This document shows positions 21,607 to 32,850 of a stretch of 64,000 bases of DNA, one piece after another. A program made the translations under genes and the position numbers. The stretch spans positions 46,713,359 to 46,777,358 of the forward strand of contig CM024766.1 of assembly GCA_014218235.1 (NCBI GenBank), given 5' to 3'. Numbering within the stretch: position 1 is the first letter of the stretch; each line of letters starts with the position of its first letter. Below the pieces are notes generated by a model, which saw only the letters and a list, made by a program, of their open reading frames with translations, made no database searches and was not told where the DNA came from. This stretch comes from Colocasia esculenta. Taxonomy: Eukaryota; Streptophyta; Magnoliopsida; Alismatales; Araceae.

Positions 21607-21999
21607 AGATTCAGGTGGGAAAGATAACGGAGGGTGGAGACGGAAGGTGAGGAAAAGAATCCTCAAGAAATTTTGCGGGAAGTAGGAGGAAGATTCGAAT
21701 TTGCAGAGGATTGAGATGGAGTTGTTAGGGCATCGGCTCGAGCGGCAGGCTAAAAGAGGGGAAAGGGGTAGACGATGAGGCACGAATCGTTCTGACATCG
21801 ATTTTATGAATAAATTAATGCTACGTGGAAAGTGAGGCGCCAAGCGGGAGAAAATGACAAAAGTTTTGACCGTTCAACTGGACTTCAATGAGAGAGATTT
21901 TATTGCAATATAATTTGAATTTTTTCTTGCTTATCGCCAAGGAGGGAAAAAATTACTTTAATTCTAAACTTTAATATGCCACTTGTAAGCAAACTTTTA

Positions 22000-23631
22000 T
22001 CACAAATTACACATGCCTAATTCCCTTCTAAGAGATGTAAATCTCTCTTCAGGTAAGGCTTTTGTGAAAATGTCTGCTAATTGGCCATTTGTATCAATAA
22101 AAGATATTTCAATATTTCCATTTGCAACATGATCATGAATAAAATGATATCTAACCTCAATATGTTTGGTCCTTGAGTGCTGGACTGGATTCTTGGTGAG
22201 ATTAATGGCACTGGTGTTGTCACATAGCAACGGGATCGATTTGATATTTAATCCAAAGTCCTCAAGCTGTTGCTTTATCCATAAGAGTTGTGTGCAGCAG
22301 CAGCAGCCACGTACTCAGCTTCAGCTGTAGAGAGTGCTACTGAATTTTGTTTCTTTGAGGACCAAGATATCAAACACCCTGCAAGGAACTGGCAACAACC
22401 ACTGGTGCTCTTTCTATCTAATTTACATCCAGCATAGTCAGCATCAGAGTAACCTACTAGGCTAATTTCACATTGTTTTGGATACCATAGACCTAAGTCA
22501 TGAGATCTTGCTAGATATCTAAATATTCTTTTCACAGAAATTAAATGTGATTCTTTAGGATCTGCCTGATATCGAGCACACATGCATACACTAAATAGAA
22601 TATCAGGTCTACTAGCTGTTAAATAAAGGAGTGAACCTATCATACCTCTGTAGATCTTTTGATCTACTTTCTTACCATCTTTGTCACTGTCCATTCTTGT
22701 TGATGTACTCATTGGTGTTGACAGTGGCTTGGTATTTTCGAATCCGAATTTCTTCAATAGTTCTTTTGTGTACTTAGCTTGACTGATGTGAGTTCCTTCC
22801 TTTCCTTGTTTGATTTGTAGTCCAAGGAATAGTTGAGTTCTCCCATCATACTCATTTCAAATTCTCCCTGCATTAACTTTTCAAAGTACTTGCAAAGAGA
22901 CTCATCAGTAGAACCAAAAATGATATCATCTACATAGATTTGAACCAGTAGGATTTGTTTGACTTTTGACTTTATAAAAAGTGTACTATCTACCTGACCT
23001 CTGCTGAAACCATTATTTAGAAGGAAAGAGCTAAGCCTTTCATACCAGGCTCTAGGAGCTTGCTTTAAACCATATAATGCCTTGTGAAGTTTGAAAACAT
23101 GATTAGGAAATTCTGTGTCATCAAAGCCCGAGGTTGTTCCACATAAACTTCCTCTTTTATGAAACCATTTAAGAAAGCGGATTTAACGTCCATTTGAAAT
23201 AGTGTCAAGTTCAAAGCAGATGCATATGCAAGTAATATTCTAATGGCCTCAAGTCTAGCTACAGGTGCATAGGTTTCATCGAAATCTATGCCTTCCTCTT
23301 GAGAATAGCCTTGAGCTACCAACCTGGCCTTGTTTCTTAAGATTGCACCAGTTTCATCCAGTTTATTTCTGAACACCCATTTGGTGCCAATGACTGGATG
23401 GTCTGATGGTCTAGGAACAAGAGACCATACTTGGTTTCTCTTGAATTGATTTAATTCATCTTGCATGGCTACTATCCAAGATTCATCAGAGAGAGCTTCA
23501 TTGACTGTCCTAGGCTCTATCTGAGAAACAAAAGCTAAATAATCACAAGGAATAACATTACCTCTTGTTCTTACCCCAATGGATGGATCACCAATGATAT
23601 TTTCAAGTGGTGATCTTTCTTGTATCTCCAC
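22000..23631 (-). pseudogene. pol: Element D2 reverse transcriptase and RNase H, broken
   Basis: This is Copia RT (RVT_2): WVFRNKLDETG, ARLVAQGYSQEEGIDF and FQMDVKSAFLNG are intact at 23631-23130. A one-base deletion near 23125 breaks the frame after YVEQP. The catalytic YVDD is readable near 22937 in another frame. RNase H follows (22757-22275, SDADYAGCKLDRKSTSG and STAEAEYVAAA), then 22230-22000 with DIFTKALP before the stop. These domains would copy the element RNA to DNA and remove the RNA strand. Several frame breaks make this copy inactive. Confidence 0.9.
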
Positions 23632-25069
23632 TCCTTTGGAAGGTTTTCATGAGTAACTTCTTCTTGTTGTAATTCTTCCAGAGGTGGATCATCCTTGTCC
23701 TCAATTGATGCATCCTTTAGTTTCTTGGATAGTTCTTCTGCATCATCATCGTCACTATCTACTTCCTTTCTCAAGGAAGGGTTAGTTTCATCAAAAATAA
23801 TGTGCACAGATTGTTCAATCAACAAGGTACGTTTATTAAACACTCTATAGCCTTTAGGTTTAGATGTATACCCCATGAAGATGCCTTCATCTGATTTGGC
23901 ATCCAACTTACCGATATCTCTTTTTCCATTGTTGTGAATGAAGCAAGGGCATCCAAAGGTTCTGAAGTGACTGATCTGAGGCTTTTTCCCTTTGAATAGT
24001 TCATATGCAGTCTTCTTCAGGATTGGCCTGATCATTACACGGTTGATAATATAGCTTGCTGTATTGACTGCTTCAGCCCAAAAGTATCTAGGCAGATCAT
24101 ATTCTGAGAGCATAGTTCTTGCCATGTCCAATAGAGTTCTGTTCTTCCTCTCAGCGATGCCATTCTGTTGAGGTGTCCTTGGTGCTGAGAAGTTGTGCTC
24201 AATTCCCTGATCATCACAAAATCTAGAGAATTTCTCATTTTGAAATTCACCACCATGATCTGATCTGATGGACACAATGCTGAACTTCTGATCTTTCTGA
24301 ACTTTCTTACTGAAGCTTACAAACTCTCAAAAGTATCATCTTTGTGCTCTAGGAATGATACCCATGTAAATCTTGAGTAGTCATCAACTATGACAAATCC
24401 AAAATTCTTTCCTCCAAGACTGGTAGTCCTCATTGGCCCAAATAGATCCATATGAAGGAGCTCCAAGGGTTTTGAGGTGGTCACCACCGTCTTTGACTTG
24501 AAGGAGACCTTGGTGTGCTTACCCTTAGCACAAGGTTTACATACACTTTCCAACTTTGTACTGACCTTAGGTAGACCTTGCACAAGATCCTTCTTTAGTA
24601 ATTTTCTCATGCCATCTATGCTGCAGTGTCCAAGTCGTCTGTGCCATAATTTTGTGGATTTATTTTTATTTGCCTCCAGGCAAACATTTTGAACCTTGAG
24701 TTCTTCAAGATAGAGCACATACAAATTCTTTTCTCTATTAGCTTCGAAGATGACTGTTCCATCCTTTAGTATACTGCACTTTGACTCTTGAAATTTGATC
24801 TGATGGCCTCTGTCGCACAGCTGGCTAATGCTAATGAGATTGTGCTTCAATCCCTTGACTAGTAGCACATCTTCTATGACTGTTTTTCCTTTGTTTTCCA
24901 CAGAGCCACTGCCTATTACAATTCCTTTCCCATTGTCTCCATAGGTAACTGTTCCATCTTCAGCTTGGAGATGAGAGAACAACTTCTGGTTTCCTGACAT
25001 GTGTCTTGAGCACCCACTGTCCAAATACCATTTAGATGCTCGAGGGTTGTCCTGAAATAGAGACATCAA
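23571..25069 (-). pseudogene. pol: Element D2 protease remnant and integrase, broken
   Basis: From 25069 down are the aspartic protease site (WYLDSGCSRHM), the GAG-pre-integrase zinc region (LWHRRLGHCS, CKPCAKGKH) and the integrase start (HMDLFGP, VDDYSRFTW). A frame break near 24316 is followed by SIRSDHGGEFQN and the RTPQQNGIAERKNRT block, which supplies the last catalytic glutamate. A C-terminal region ends in acidic DSDDDDAEELSKKL. The order protease-integrase-RT is the Copia order. The break makes it non-functional. Confidence 0.9.
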
Positions 25070-25220
25070 GCTTTAGGTACCCAAATTCTTTTGGGTCCTG
25101 ATTGGTTAGTATCATTAACTTTATCTTTTAATATCCATTTTTTGTGTCTTGTTGGACATGTAGTTTTAATATGTCCTAACCTATTGCAGTGACTACAGCA
25201 GGATAACTTAGTCACTTTTT

Positions 25221-26834
25221 CTATGTATTTAAATTAGCTTTGTATGCTATATCTTGTTCAGGTACAAATTTTGGTGTTGGATATGTTTTAGGATAGACCT
25301 TGGTTTCTTCATTATCTGGGGGTATATATCCTAATCCATTTTTCTTCTTACCTGATCTTCTCGCACCTTTTAATATAAGAGAGTTCTTACCATTAGTAAA
25401 TTTTTCTAATGTGCTTGATAGTTTATCATTTTCTTCATTTAAGTTTTCAATTTCTTTCCGTAATTCATCAGTACTTTCATGTTTTTCTAGTTTAGTTATT
25501 TGTTCATTTTTAACTTTTAGGTCTTCACATAACAGTTCATTTCTTCGTTTAAGTTCAATTATTTGACTTTCTAATTGTTCATTTTCTGATTTTAGATCTG
25601 AGTTTGTATTTTCTATACAGACTATGTTTTTCTTACTTACTTTTAATAGTTTAGTTACTTCTTTATACTTTTCATAAAGTTCATTGAAAGCCTCTTCTAA
25701 ACTATCGGAGTCTGAACCATTGCATGAATCAAAAGATGAGTCAGAAGTTACCTTTTCTTCAGTGTTTGCCATGAAAGCCAAGTGGGCTTTTTCTTCATCA
25801 CTGCAGGAGCTCGACTCACTATCTGAGTCGCTACTGTTTTCCCATGCTGCTGCCATTGCTTTCTTTTTGAACTTTCTAAACTTCTTGGAACTGTCCTTCT
25901 TCCTAAATTCTGATTTCTTTAACTTAGGACACTCAGTCTTAATGTGTCATGGCTTCTTACATTCGTAGCAAATGGGTTCTCCTTTCTTCACTTCTTTTCC
26001 ATCTGGTTTCTTGAAGTCCTTATTTCTTTTGAAATACTTTCTACCAGATTGAGACTTTTTCTTTTTAGCCAAGATTCGCTGTAACCTTCTGGATAACATA
26101 GCTTCTTTATTTTCGCTGTCTGCATCACTTTCACTTTCAGCTGAGCTTGCTTCTGGTGAATCTTCTTCAGCTTTTAAGGCGTTGGAGTGCTTCTTTCTGC
26201 TAGAGGACTCTCCTAGCCTTTCCATATTGATTTCATGGGCCATAAGGGACCCAATGAGTTTTTCTACAGACATTCTCTTCAGATCATTAGCTTCTTCTAT
26301 TGTTGTGACTTTTGGAGTCCATGAGGACGGTAAGGATCTAAGTATCTTTCTTACCATATCTCCCATTTCATATACTTTCCCCAGGCTAGCCAGTCCATTT
26401 GTGATGTCAGTGAACCGGCTGAACATTTGGGTTATGGACTCACTTGATTGCATCTGAAATCTTCTCATATTGAGTGACAAGAATATCAATTCTTGTTTCC
26501 TTCACTTTGTCTGTGCCTTCATAAGTAATCCTGAGCTTTTCCCACATTTCCATTGATGATTTGCAGGCTGAAACTCTGTTGAATTCCTTCTTACTTAGAG
26601 CACAGCATAGGATACTTTTTGCTTTGCAATTCAGGAAATCTTCTTTCTGTCATCATCTGTCCATTGTGCTTTCTCATTTGTGACTAACAGATCACCTTCT
26701 TCTACTATGGACCAATTTGATAGTCGTGTCCTTGTAAAAAGTATTCCATTCTGGTCTTCCAGTAAGGATAATCTTCACCATCGAAGAGAGGGGTCGGTTG
26801 ACTGACTGACCTTCAAATTACCTTGGGCTGCCAT
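25221..26834 (-). pseudogene. gag: Element D2 gag with frameshifts and an in-frame UGA
   Basis: The start at 26834 matches that of D1 gag. Small deletions near 26720 and 26640 shift the frame, and it is then open from 26489. Inside the first zinc knuckle, CYECKKP-stop-HIKTEC, a UGA codon (complement 25947-25949) replaces the expected glycine. Downstream the same frame stays open to 25221, covering the acidic SDSDSESSSCSDEEKAH stretch and a long coiled coil (KNEQITKLEKHESTDELRKE). A second knuckle, CSHCNRLGHIKTTC, lies in another frame at about 25210-25155. The same UGA occurs in the duplicate at 27662. Confidence 0.88.
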
Positions 26835-26887
26835 GGATCTTTACTCTTCAGATCGTTGGATCCTTTCTTTGTCGAAGAGACTCGCTC

Positions 26888-27268
26888 TGATACCACTTGT
26901 TGCCCTGTTGACAAGCCCAGAGGGGGGTGAATGGGTTTTTAATAAATTCAATCTAGAGATACCTGTAACCAAAACATCACACAAACGATCTTCGAACTAC
27001 GTTAGTTACTTGTTAGTTTAAATAACAATTACGCAATGAAGACAATCACACAACACAAGGATTATCCTGGTTCGGACTTCCTTTTCTTAGGAGTCCTACG
27101 TCCAGTCCCTGAGCAACAACTCAGGATTGCACTAACTAGGGTACAGTCCCCCTAAGGACGCTACAACAACCCCAGCTCAGCTGGTCTTCCTTCACCACAC
27201 CCGAAGGGAACAGCACAGAGAAGAATGAAAAAGGCTTTCACGCCCCTAGATCCAGCTTTGATAAGAAG
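26888..27268 (-). repeat. D2 primer site complement and LTR fragment
   Basis: GCTCTGATACCACTTGTTGCCC marks a primer site next to an LTR end (LTR from 26898). Only about 370 bp of the LTR follow before the sequence switches abruptly, near 27263-27269, to gag sequence equivalent to 25546. The switch is the left boundary of a 1.7 kb duplication, and it also marks where single-base deletions become frequent. Confidence 0.8.
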
Positions 27269-28600
27269 GATCTTCGTTTAAGTTCAATTATTTGACTTTC
27301 TAATTGGTCATTTTCTGATTTTAGATCTGAGTTTGTATTTTCTATACAGACTATGTTTTTCTTACCTAATTTAATAGTTAGTTACTTTTTATACTTTTCA
27401 TAAAGTTCATTGAAAGCTTTCTAAACTATCGGAGTCTAAACCATTGCATGAATCAAAAGATGAGTCAGAAGTTACCTTTTCTTCAGTGTTTGCATGAAAG
27501 CAGTGAGCTTTTTCTTCATCACTGCAGGAGCTCGACTAACTATCTGAGTCTACTGTTTTCCCATGCTGCTGCCATACTTTCTTTTTGAACTTTCTAAACT
27601 TCTTGGAACTGTCCTTCTTCCTAAATCTGATTTCTTAACTAGGACACTCAGTCTTAATGTGTCATGGCTTCTTACATTCGTAGCAAATGGGTTCTCCTTT
27701 CTTCACTTCTTTTCCATCTGGTTTCTTGAAGTCCTTATTTCTTTTGAAATACTTTCTACCAGATTGAGACTTTTTCTTTTTAGCCAAGATTCGTTGTAAC
27801 CTTCTGGATAACATAGCTTCTTCATTTTCGCTGTCTGCATTCACTTTCACTTTCAGCTGAGCTTGCTTGGTGAATCTTCTTCAGCTTTTAAGGCGTTGGA
27901 GTGCTTCTTTTGCTAGAGGACTCTCCTAGCCTTTCCATATTGATTTCATGGGCCATAAGGGACCAATGAGTTTTTCTACAGACATTCTCTTCAGATCATT
28001 AGCTTCTTCTATTGTTGTGACTTTGGAGTCCATGAGGACGGTAAGGATCTAAGTATCTTTCTTACCATATCTCCCATTTCATATACTTTCCCCGGCTAGC
28101 CAGTCCATTTGTGATGTCAGTGAACCACTGAACATTTGGGTTATGGACTCACTTGATTGCATCTGAAATCTCTCATATTGAGTGACAAGAATATCAATCT
28201 TGTTCCTTCACTTTTGTCGTGCCTTCATAAGTAATCCTAGCTTTTCCACATTTCCATTGATGATTTGCAGGCTAAAACTCTGTTGAATTCCTTCTTGCTT
28301 AGAGCAACAGCATAGGATACTTTTTGCTTGCAATTCAGGGAAATCTTCTTTCTGTCATCATCTGTCCATTGTGCTTCTCATTTGTGACTAACAGATCACC
28401 TTCTTCTACTATGGACCCAAATTTGATAGTCGTGTCCTTGTAAAAAGTATCCATTATGGTCTTCCAGTAAGGATAATCTTCACCATCGAAAAGAGGGGGT
28501 CGTTGACTGACTGACCTTCAAATTACTTGGGCTGCCATGGATCTTTACTCTCAGATCGTTGGATCCTTTCTTTGTCGAAGAGACTCGCTCTGATACCACT
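27269..28600 (-). pseudogene. gag: Duplicated partial D2 gag (probable assembly duplicate)
   Basis: The segment repeats 25546-26897 in the same orientation, including the UGA in the zinc knuckle (ORF end at 27662). Many one- or two-base deletions make gag unreadable over any length. It continues into the full LTR at 28601, just as 26897 continues into the LTR fragment. It is either a real tandem duplication or an unmerged assembly overlap. Confidence 0.8.
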
Positions 28601-30726
28601 TGTTGCCCTGTTGACAAGCCCAGAGGGGGTGAATGGGTTTTTATAAATTCAATCTAGGAGATACCTGTAACCAAAAACAATCACACAAACGATCTTCGAA
28701 CTACGTTAGTTACTTGTTAGTTTAAATAACAATTACGCAATGAAGACAATCACACAACACAAGGATTATCCTGGTTCGGACTTCCTTTTCTTAGGAGTCC
28801 TACGTCCAGTCCTGAGCAACAACTCAGGATTGCACTAACTAGGGTACAGTCCCCTAAGGACGCTACAACACCCAGCTCAGCTGGTCTTCCTTCACACACG
28901 AAGGGAACAACACCCTGGATGCCACCAGGTCTTCCTTTACAACCAAAGGGAGCAACACCCTGGATACCACCAGGTCTTCCTTCACACCCGAAGGGAACAG
29001 CACAGAGAAGAATGAAAAAGGCTTTCACGCCCCTAGATCCAGCTTTTGATAAGAGAGGATCTAAAGCAACTAGAACTGAGAGTGAAGAGATTATGAACTA
29101 TTCACACTCTCAGAACTGTACAGGCTCTCTCAAGATTTTCACAAGAACTAGCGGAGAGCAAGAGAGCAAAAGAGCAAAAACGGAGTGAAGGATCTTGGCT
29201 CTTGATTTTCTTCAGAAGAATTTGAAAAATAGTCTTTCGATGCGATGTCCTTCTATTCTTCTGTCTTGTATATATATCTTCAATTTGAAATCTAGTCGTT
29301 GAAGAGATCGTTGTCTCTCTCTTGAGTAGCCGTTAGACTGAATGACATCTGGAGTCTTGGAAGCTTCCTGTCTCAGTCTTTTGATCACTTGAGCACGCAT
29401 AGAGATGAAATCTTCACAGAGACCGTTGGCTTTTATTTGTCTAACGTTGTACATGAAGTTACATCAAAGGTCTGCACAGATGTCAAGCTCAAACAGCAGA
29501 CCGATAGGCTGTCTCTGATATCAGTCAACGTCAGTAGTAGCAATACAAGAAAATAGTAATACCAACTGGCTTAAGTCTAAAGGACGTTATCAGAATAAGC
29601 ACGATAAAGGAAGATATAGTCTGCATGCATGCAGAGATACGTTCAATCTCATAAATGCAAAAGCGTCAGATAGATGTCTACGTGGATTTTGATGGTCAAT
29701 GCTTTAAGATGAATAAGATATCAAAATATGACGTTGAAGACTATATGACTTATGAAATCGTTATGAGTTATAGCAAATCGTTCTATGACAGAGGATATAA
29801 GAAATCGTATGAATTATGGCAAGTCATTTTGATTCTAAGAAGTCGATGTGAAACACTTAACAAATCGTTACACAAAGCAAGTCGTTAGAATCCTAAAGAA
29901 ATCGTTGTGAGTCATGAACACTTTCAAGTCGTTAGAACTCTAAAGAAATCGTTGCGGCTAGCAAGTCATTACGAGTTTCAAAAGAAATCGTTACGAGAAC
30001 TAAAGAAATCGTTGCGGCTAGCAAGTCGTTACGAGTATCAAAGAAATCGTTACGAGAACTAAAGAAAGTTGCGGCTAGCAAGTCGTTACGAGTATCAAAG
30101 AAATCGTTACGAGAACTAAAGAATCGTTGCGGCTATCAAGTCGTTACGAACTTCAAAGAAATCGTTATGATAACTTATGAAGTCGTTACAACAAGCAAGT
30201 CGTTGCGAGTTCTAAAGAAATCGTTATGATAACTTATGAAGTTGTTACAAAGTAAGTCGTTGCGAGTTCTAAAGAAATCGTTATGATAACTTATGAAGTC
30301 GTTACAACAAGCAAGTCGTTGCGAGTTCTAAAGAATCGTTATGAAACTTATAAGTCGTTACAACAAGCAAGTCGTTGCGAGTTCTAAAGAAATCGTTATG
30401 ATCACTTATGAAGTCGTTACAACAAGCAAGTCGTTGCGACATCGACTTGATTGAAACGACATGACTTTCAGTCTATAAGAGAATCGTTATGAACTTTAAC
30501 AGAAATCGATATGGACTTAGAGAAATCTCATGTTGAAAAGATTAAAGCTTCAGAGTAGTAATGCATACCTTATTGGCTTGTTTGACTTCGATGATTTTTC
30601 CTGTACTTAAGACTTATGAGATATTCAGCAGATATAATTGATAAATTCTTGTTTGGTTTTGTTAATCATCAAAATATGTATATATATACAATTAATTAAA
30701 ATTGCATGGGGACAGACTGATCATCA
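28601..30726 (-). repeat. Element D2 5' LTR, full length
   Basis: The LTR is 2126 bp, inverted, from the complement of GGGCAACA at the primer site to GACTGATCATCA at 30726. It carries about three 47-bp units (28890-29000) and the inverted AACGAYTT array (29755-30450). It shows many small deletions compared with 16022-17709. At 30727 it meets the integrase tail of D1 without a recognisable target duplication. Confidence 0.9.
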
Positions 30727-30727
30727 A

Positions 30728-32461
30728 CAATGATTATGCAGATGAACTGTCCAAGAAACTAAAAGATACATCAATTGAGGACAAGGATGATCCACCTGGA
30801 AGAATTGCAAAAAGAAGAAGTATCATGAAAACCTTCCAAAGGAGTGGAGATACAAGAAAGATCACCCACTTGAGAATTTATTGGTGATCCATCCATAGGG
30901 TAAGAACAAGAGGTAATGTTATCCTTGTGATTACCTAGCTTTTGTTTCTCAAATAGAGCCTAGGACAGTCAATGAAGCTCTTTCTGATGAATCTTGGATA
31001 GTAGCCATGCAAGATGAATTGAATCAATTCAAGAGAAACCAAGTATGGTCACTTGTTCCTAGACCATCAGACCATCCAGTCATTGGCACCAATGGGTGTT
31101 CAGAAATAAACTGGATGAAACTGGTGCAATCTTAAGAAACAAGGCCAGATTGGTAGCTCAAGGTTATTCTCAAGAGAAGGCATAGATTTCGATGAAACCT
31201 ATGCACCTGTAGCTAGACTTGAGGCCATTAGAATATTACTTGCATATGCATCTGCTTTGAACTTGACATTATTTCAAATGGATGTTAAATCCGTATTTTT
31301 AAATGGTTTTATAAAAGAGGAAGTTTATGTGGAACAACCTCCGGGTTTTGATGACACAGAATTTCCCAATCATGTTTTCAAACTTCATAAGGGCTATATG
31401 GTTTAAAACAGGCACCTAGAGCCTGGTTGAAAGGCTTGGCTCTTTTCTTTTAAACCATGGTTCAGTAGAGGTCAAGTAGATAGTACCCTTTCATAAAGTC
31501 AAAGGTCAAACACATTCTATTAGTCCAAATTATGTAGATGATATTATATTGGGGTCTACTGATGAATCCCTTTGCAAGTACTTTGAAAGTTGATTCAGGG
31601 AGAATTTGAAATGAGCATGATGGGAGAACTTAATTACTTCCTAGATTAAAAATCAAACAAGGAAAGGAAGGAACTCACATCTGTCATGCAAAGTACACAA
31701 AAGAACTCTTAAAGAAATTGGGATTCGAAAATACCAAGCCATGTCAACACCGATGAGCACATCAACAAGATGGACAGTGACAAAGATGGTAAGAAAGTAG
31801 ATCAAAAGATCTACAGAGTATGATTGATTCACTACTTATTTAACAGCTAGTAGACCAGATATACTATTTAGTGTATGCATGTGTGCTAGATATCAAGCTG
31901 ATCCTAAAGAATCACATTTAATATCGGTGAAAAGAATATTTAGATATTTAGCAAGATCTCATGACTTAGGTCTATGGTATCCAAAACATTGTGAAATTAA
32001 CTTAGTAGGTTACTCTGATGCTGACTATGCTGGATGCAAATAAGATAGAAAAAGCACCAGTGGTGGTTGTCAATTCTTGCAGGATGTTTAATATCTTGGT
32101 CTTCAAGAAACAAAATTCAGTAGCACTATCCACTACTGAAGCTGAGTACGTAGCTGCTGAAATTGTTGTACACAACTCTTATGGATAAAGCAACAACTTG
32201 AAGATTTCGGATTAAACATCAAATCCATCCCACTGCTGTGTGACAACACCAGTGCCATTAATCTCATCAAGAATCTAGTCAGCACTCAAGGACCAAACAT
32301 ATTGAGGTTAGATATCATTTTATTCGTGATCATGTTGCAAATGGAAATATTGAAATATCCTTTATTGATACAAATGGCCAATTAGCAGACATTTTCACAA
32401 AAGCCTTACCTGAAGAGAGATTCACATCTCTTAGAAGGGAATTAGGCATGCGCAATTTGTG
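30728..32461 (+). pseudogene. pol: Element D1 integrase tail, RT and RNase H, decayed
   Basis: The plus-strand homolog of 23750-22000 begins in the acidic integrase tail (ADELSKKLKD) and runs through RT (AMQDELNQFKRNQVWS, TLFQMDVKS, and YVDD near 31530) and RNase H (SDADYAG) to DIFTKALPEERF near 32390. Dozens of one-base deletions break every frame. Protease and the integrase core are absent because D2 sits in their place. Confidence 0.88.
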
Positions 32462-32850
32462 ATAAAAGTTTGCTTACAAATGGCACATTAAATTCAGAAT
32501 TAAGTAATTTTTCCCCATGGCGTTTAAGCAAAAGAAATTCAAATTATTCTTTGTAACCGCTCTCTCATTGAAGTCAGTTTGAATAGTCAACACCTTTTGT
32601 CGTTTTCCACCGCCTTTTGGGCCTCACGTTCCACATCGCATTAATTTATTCATAAAATCAATGGCAGAACGATTCGTATCTCATCGTCTACCTTTTCCCT
32701 TTTCATCCTGTCGCATGAGCCGATGCCCTAACAACTCATATCTCAACCCTCTACAAATTTGAACCTTCCTCCTCCTTCCCGCAAAAAATTCTTGAGGATT
32801 CCTTCTCTTCCCCTTCCGTTTCAACCCTCCAGAGACTTCCCACTGAATCC

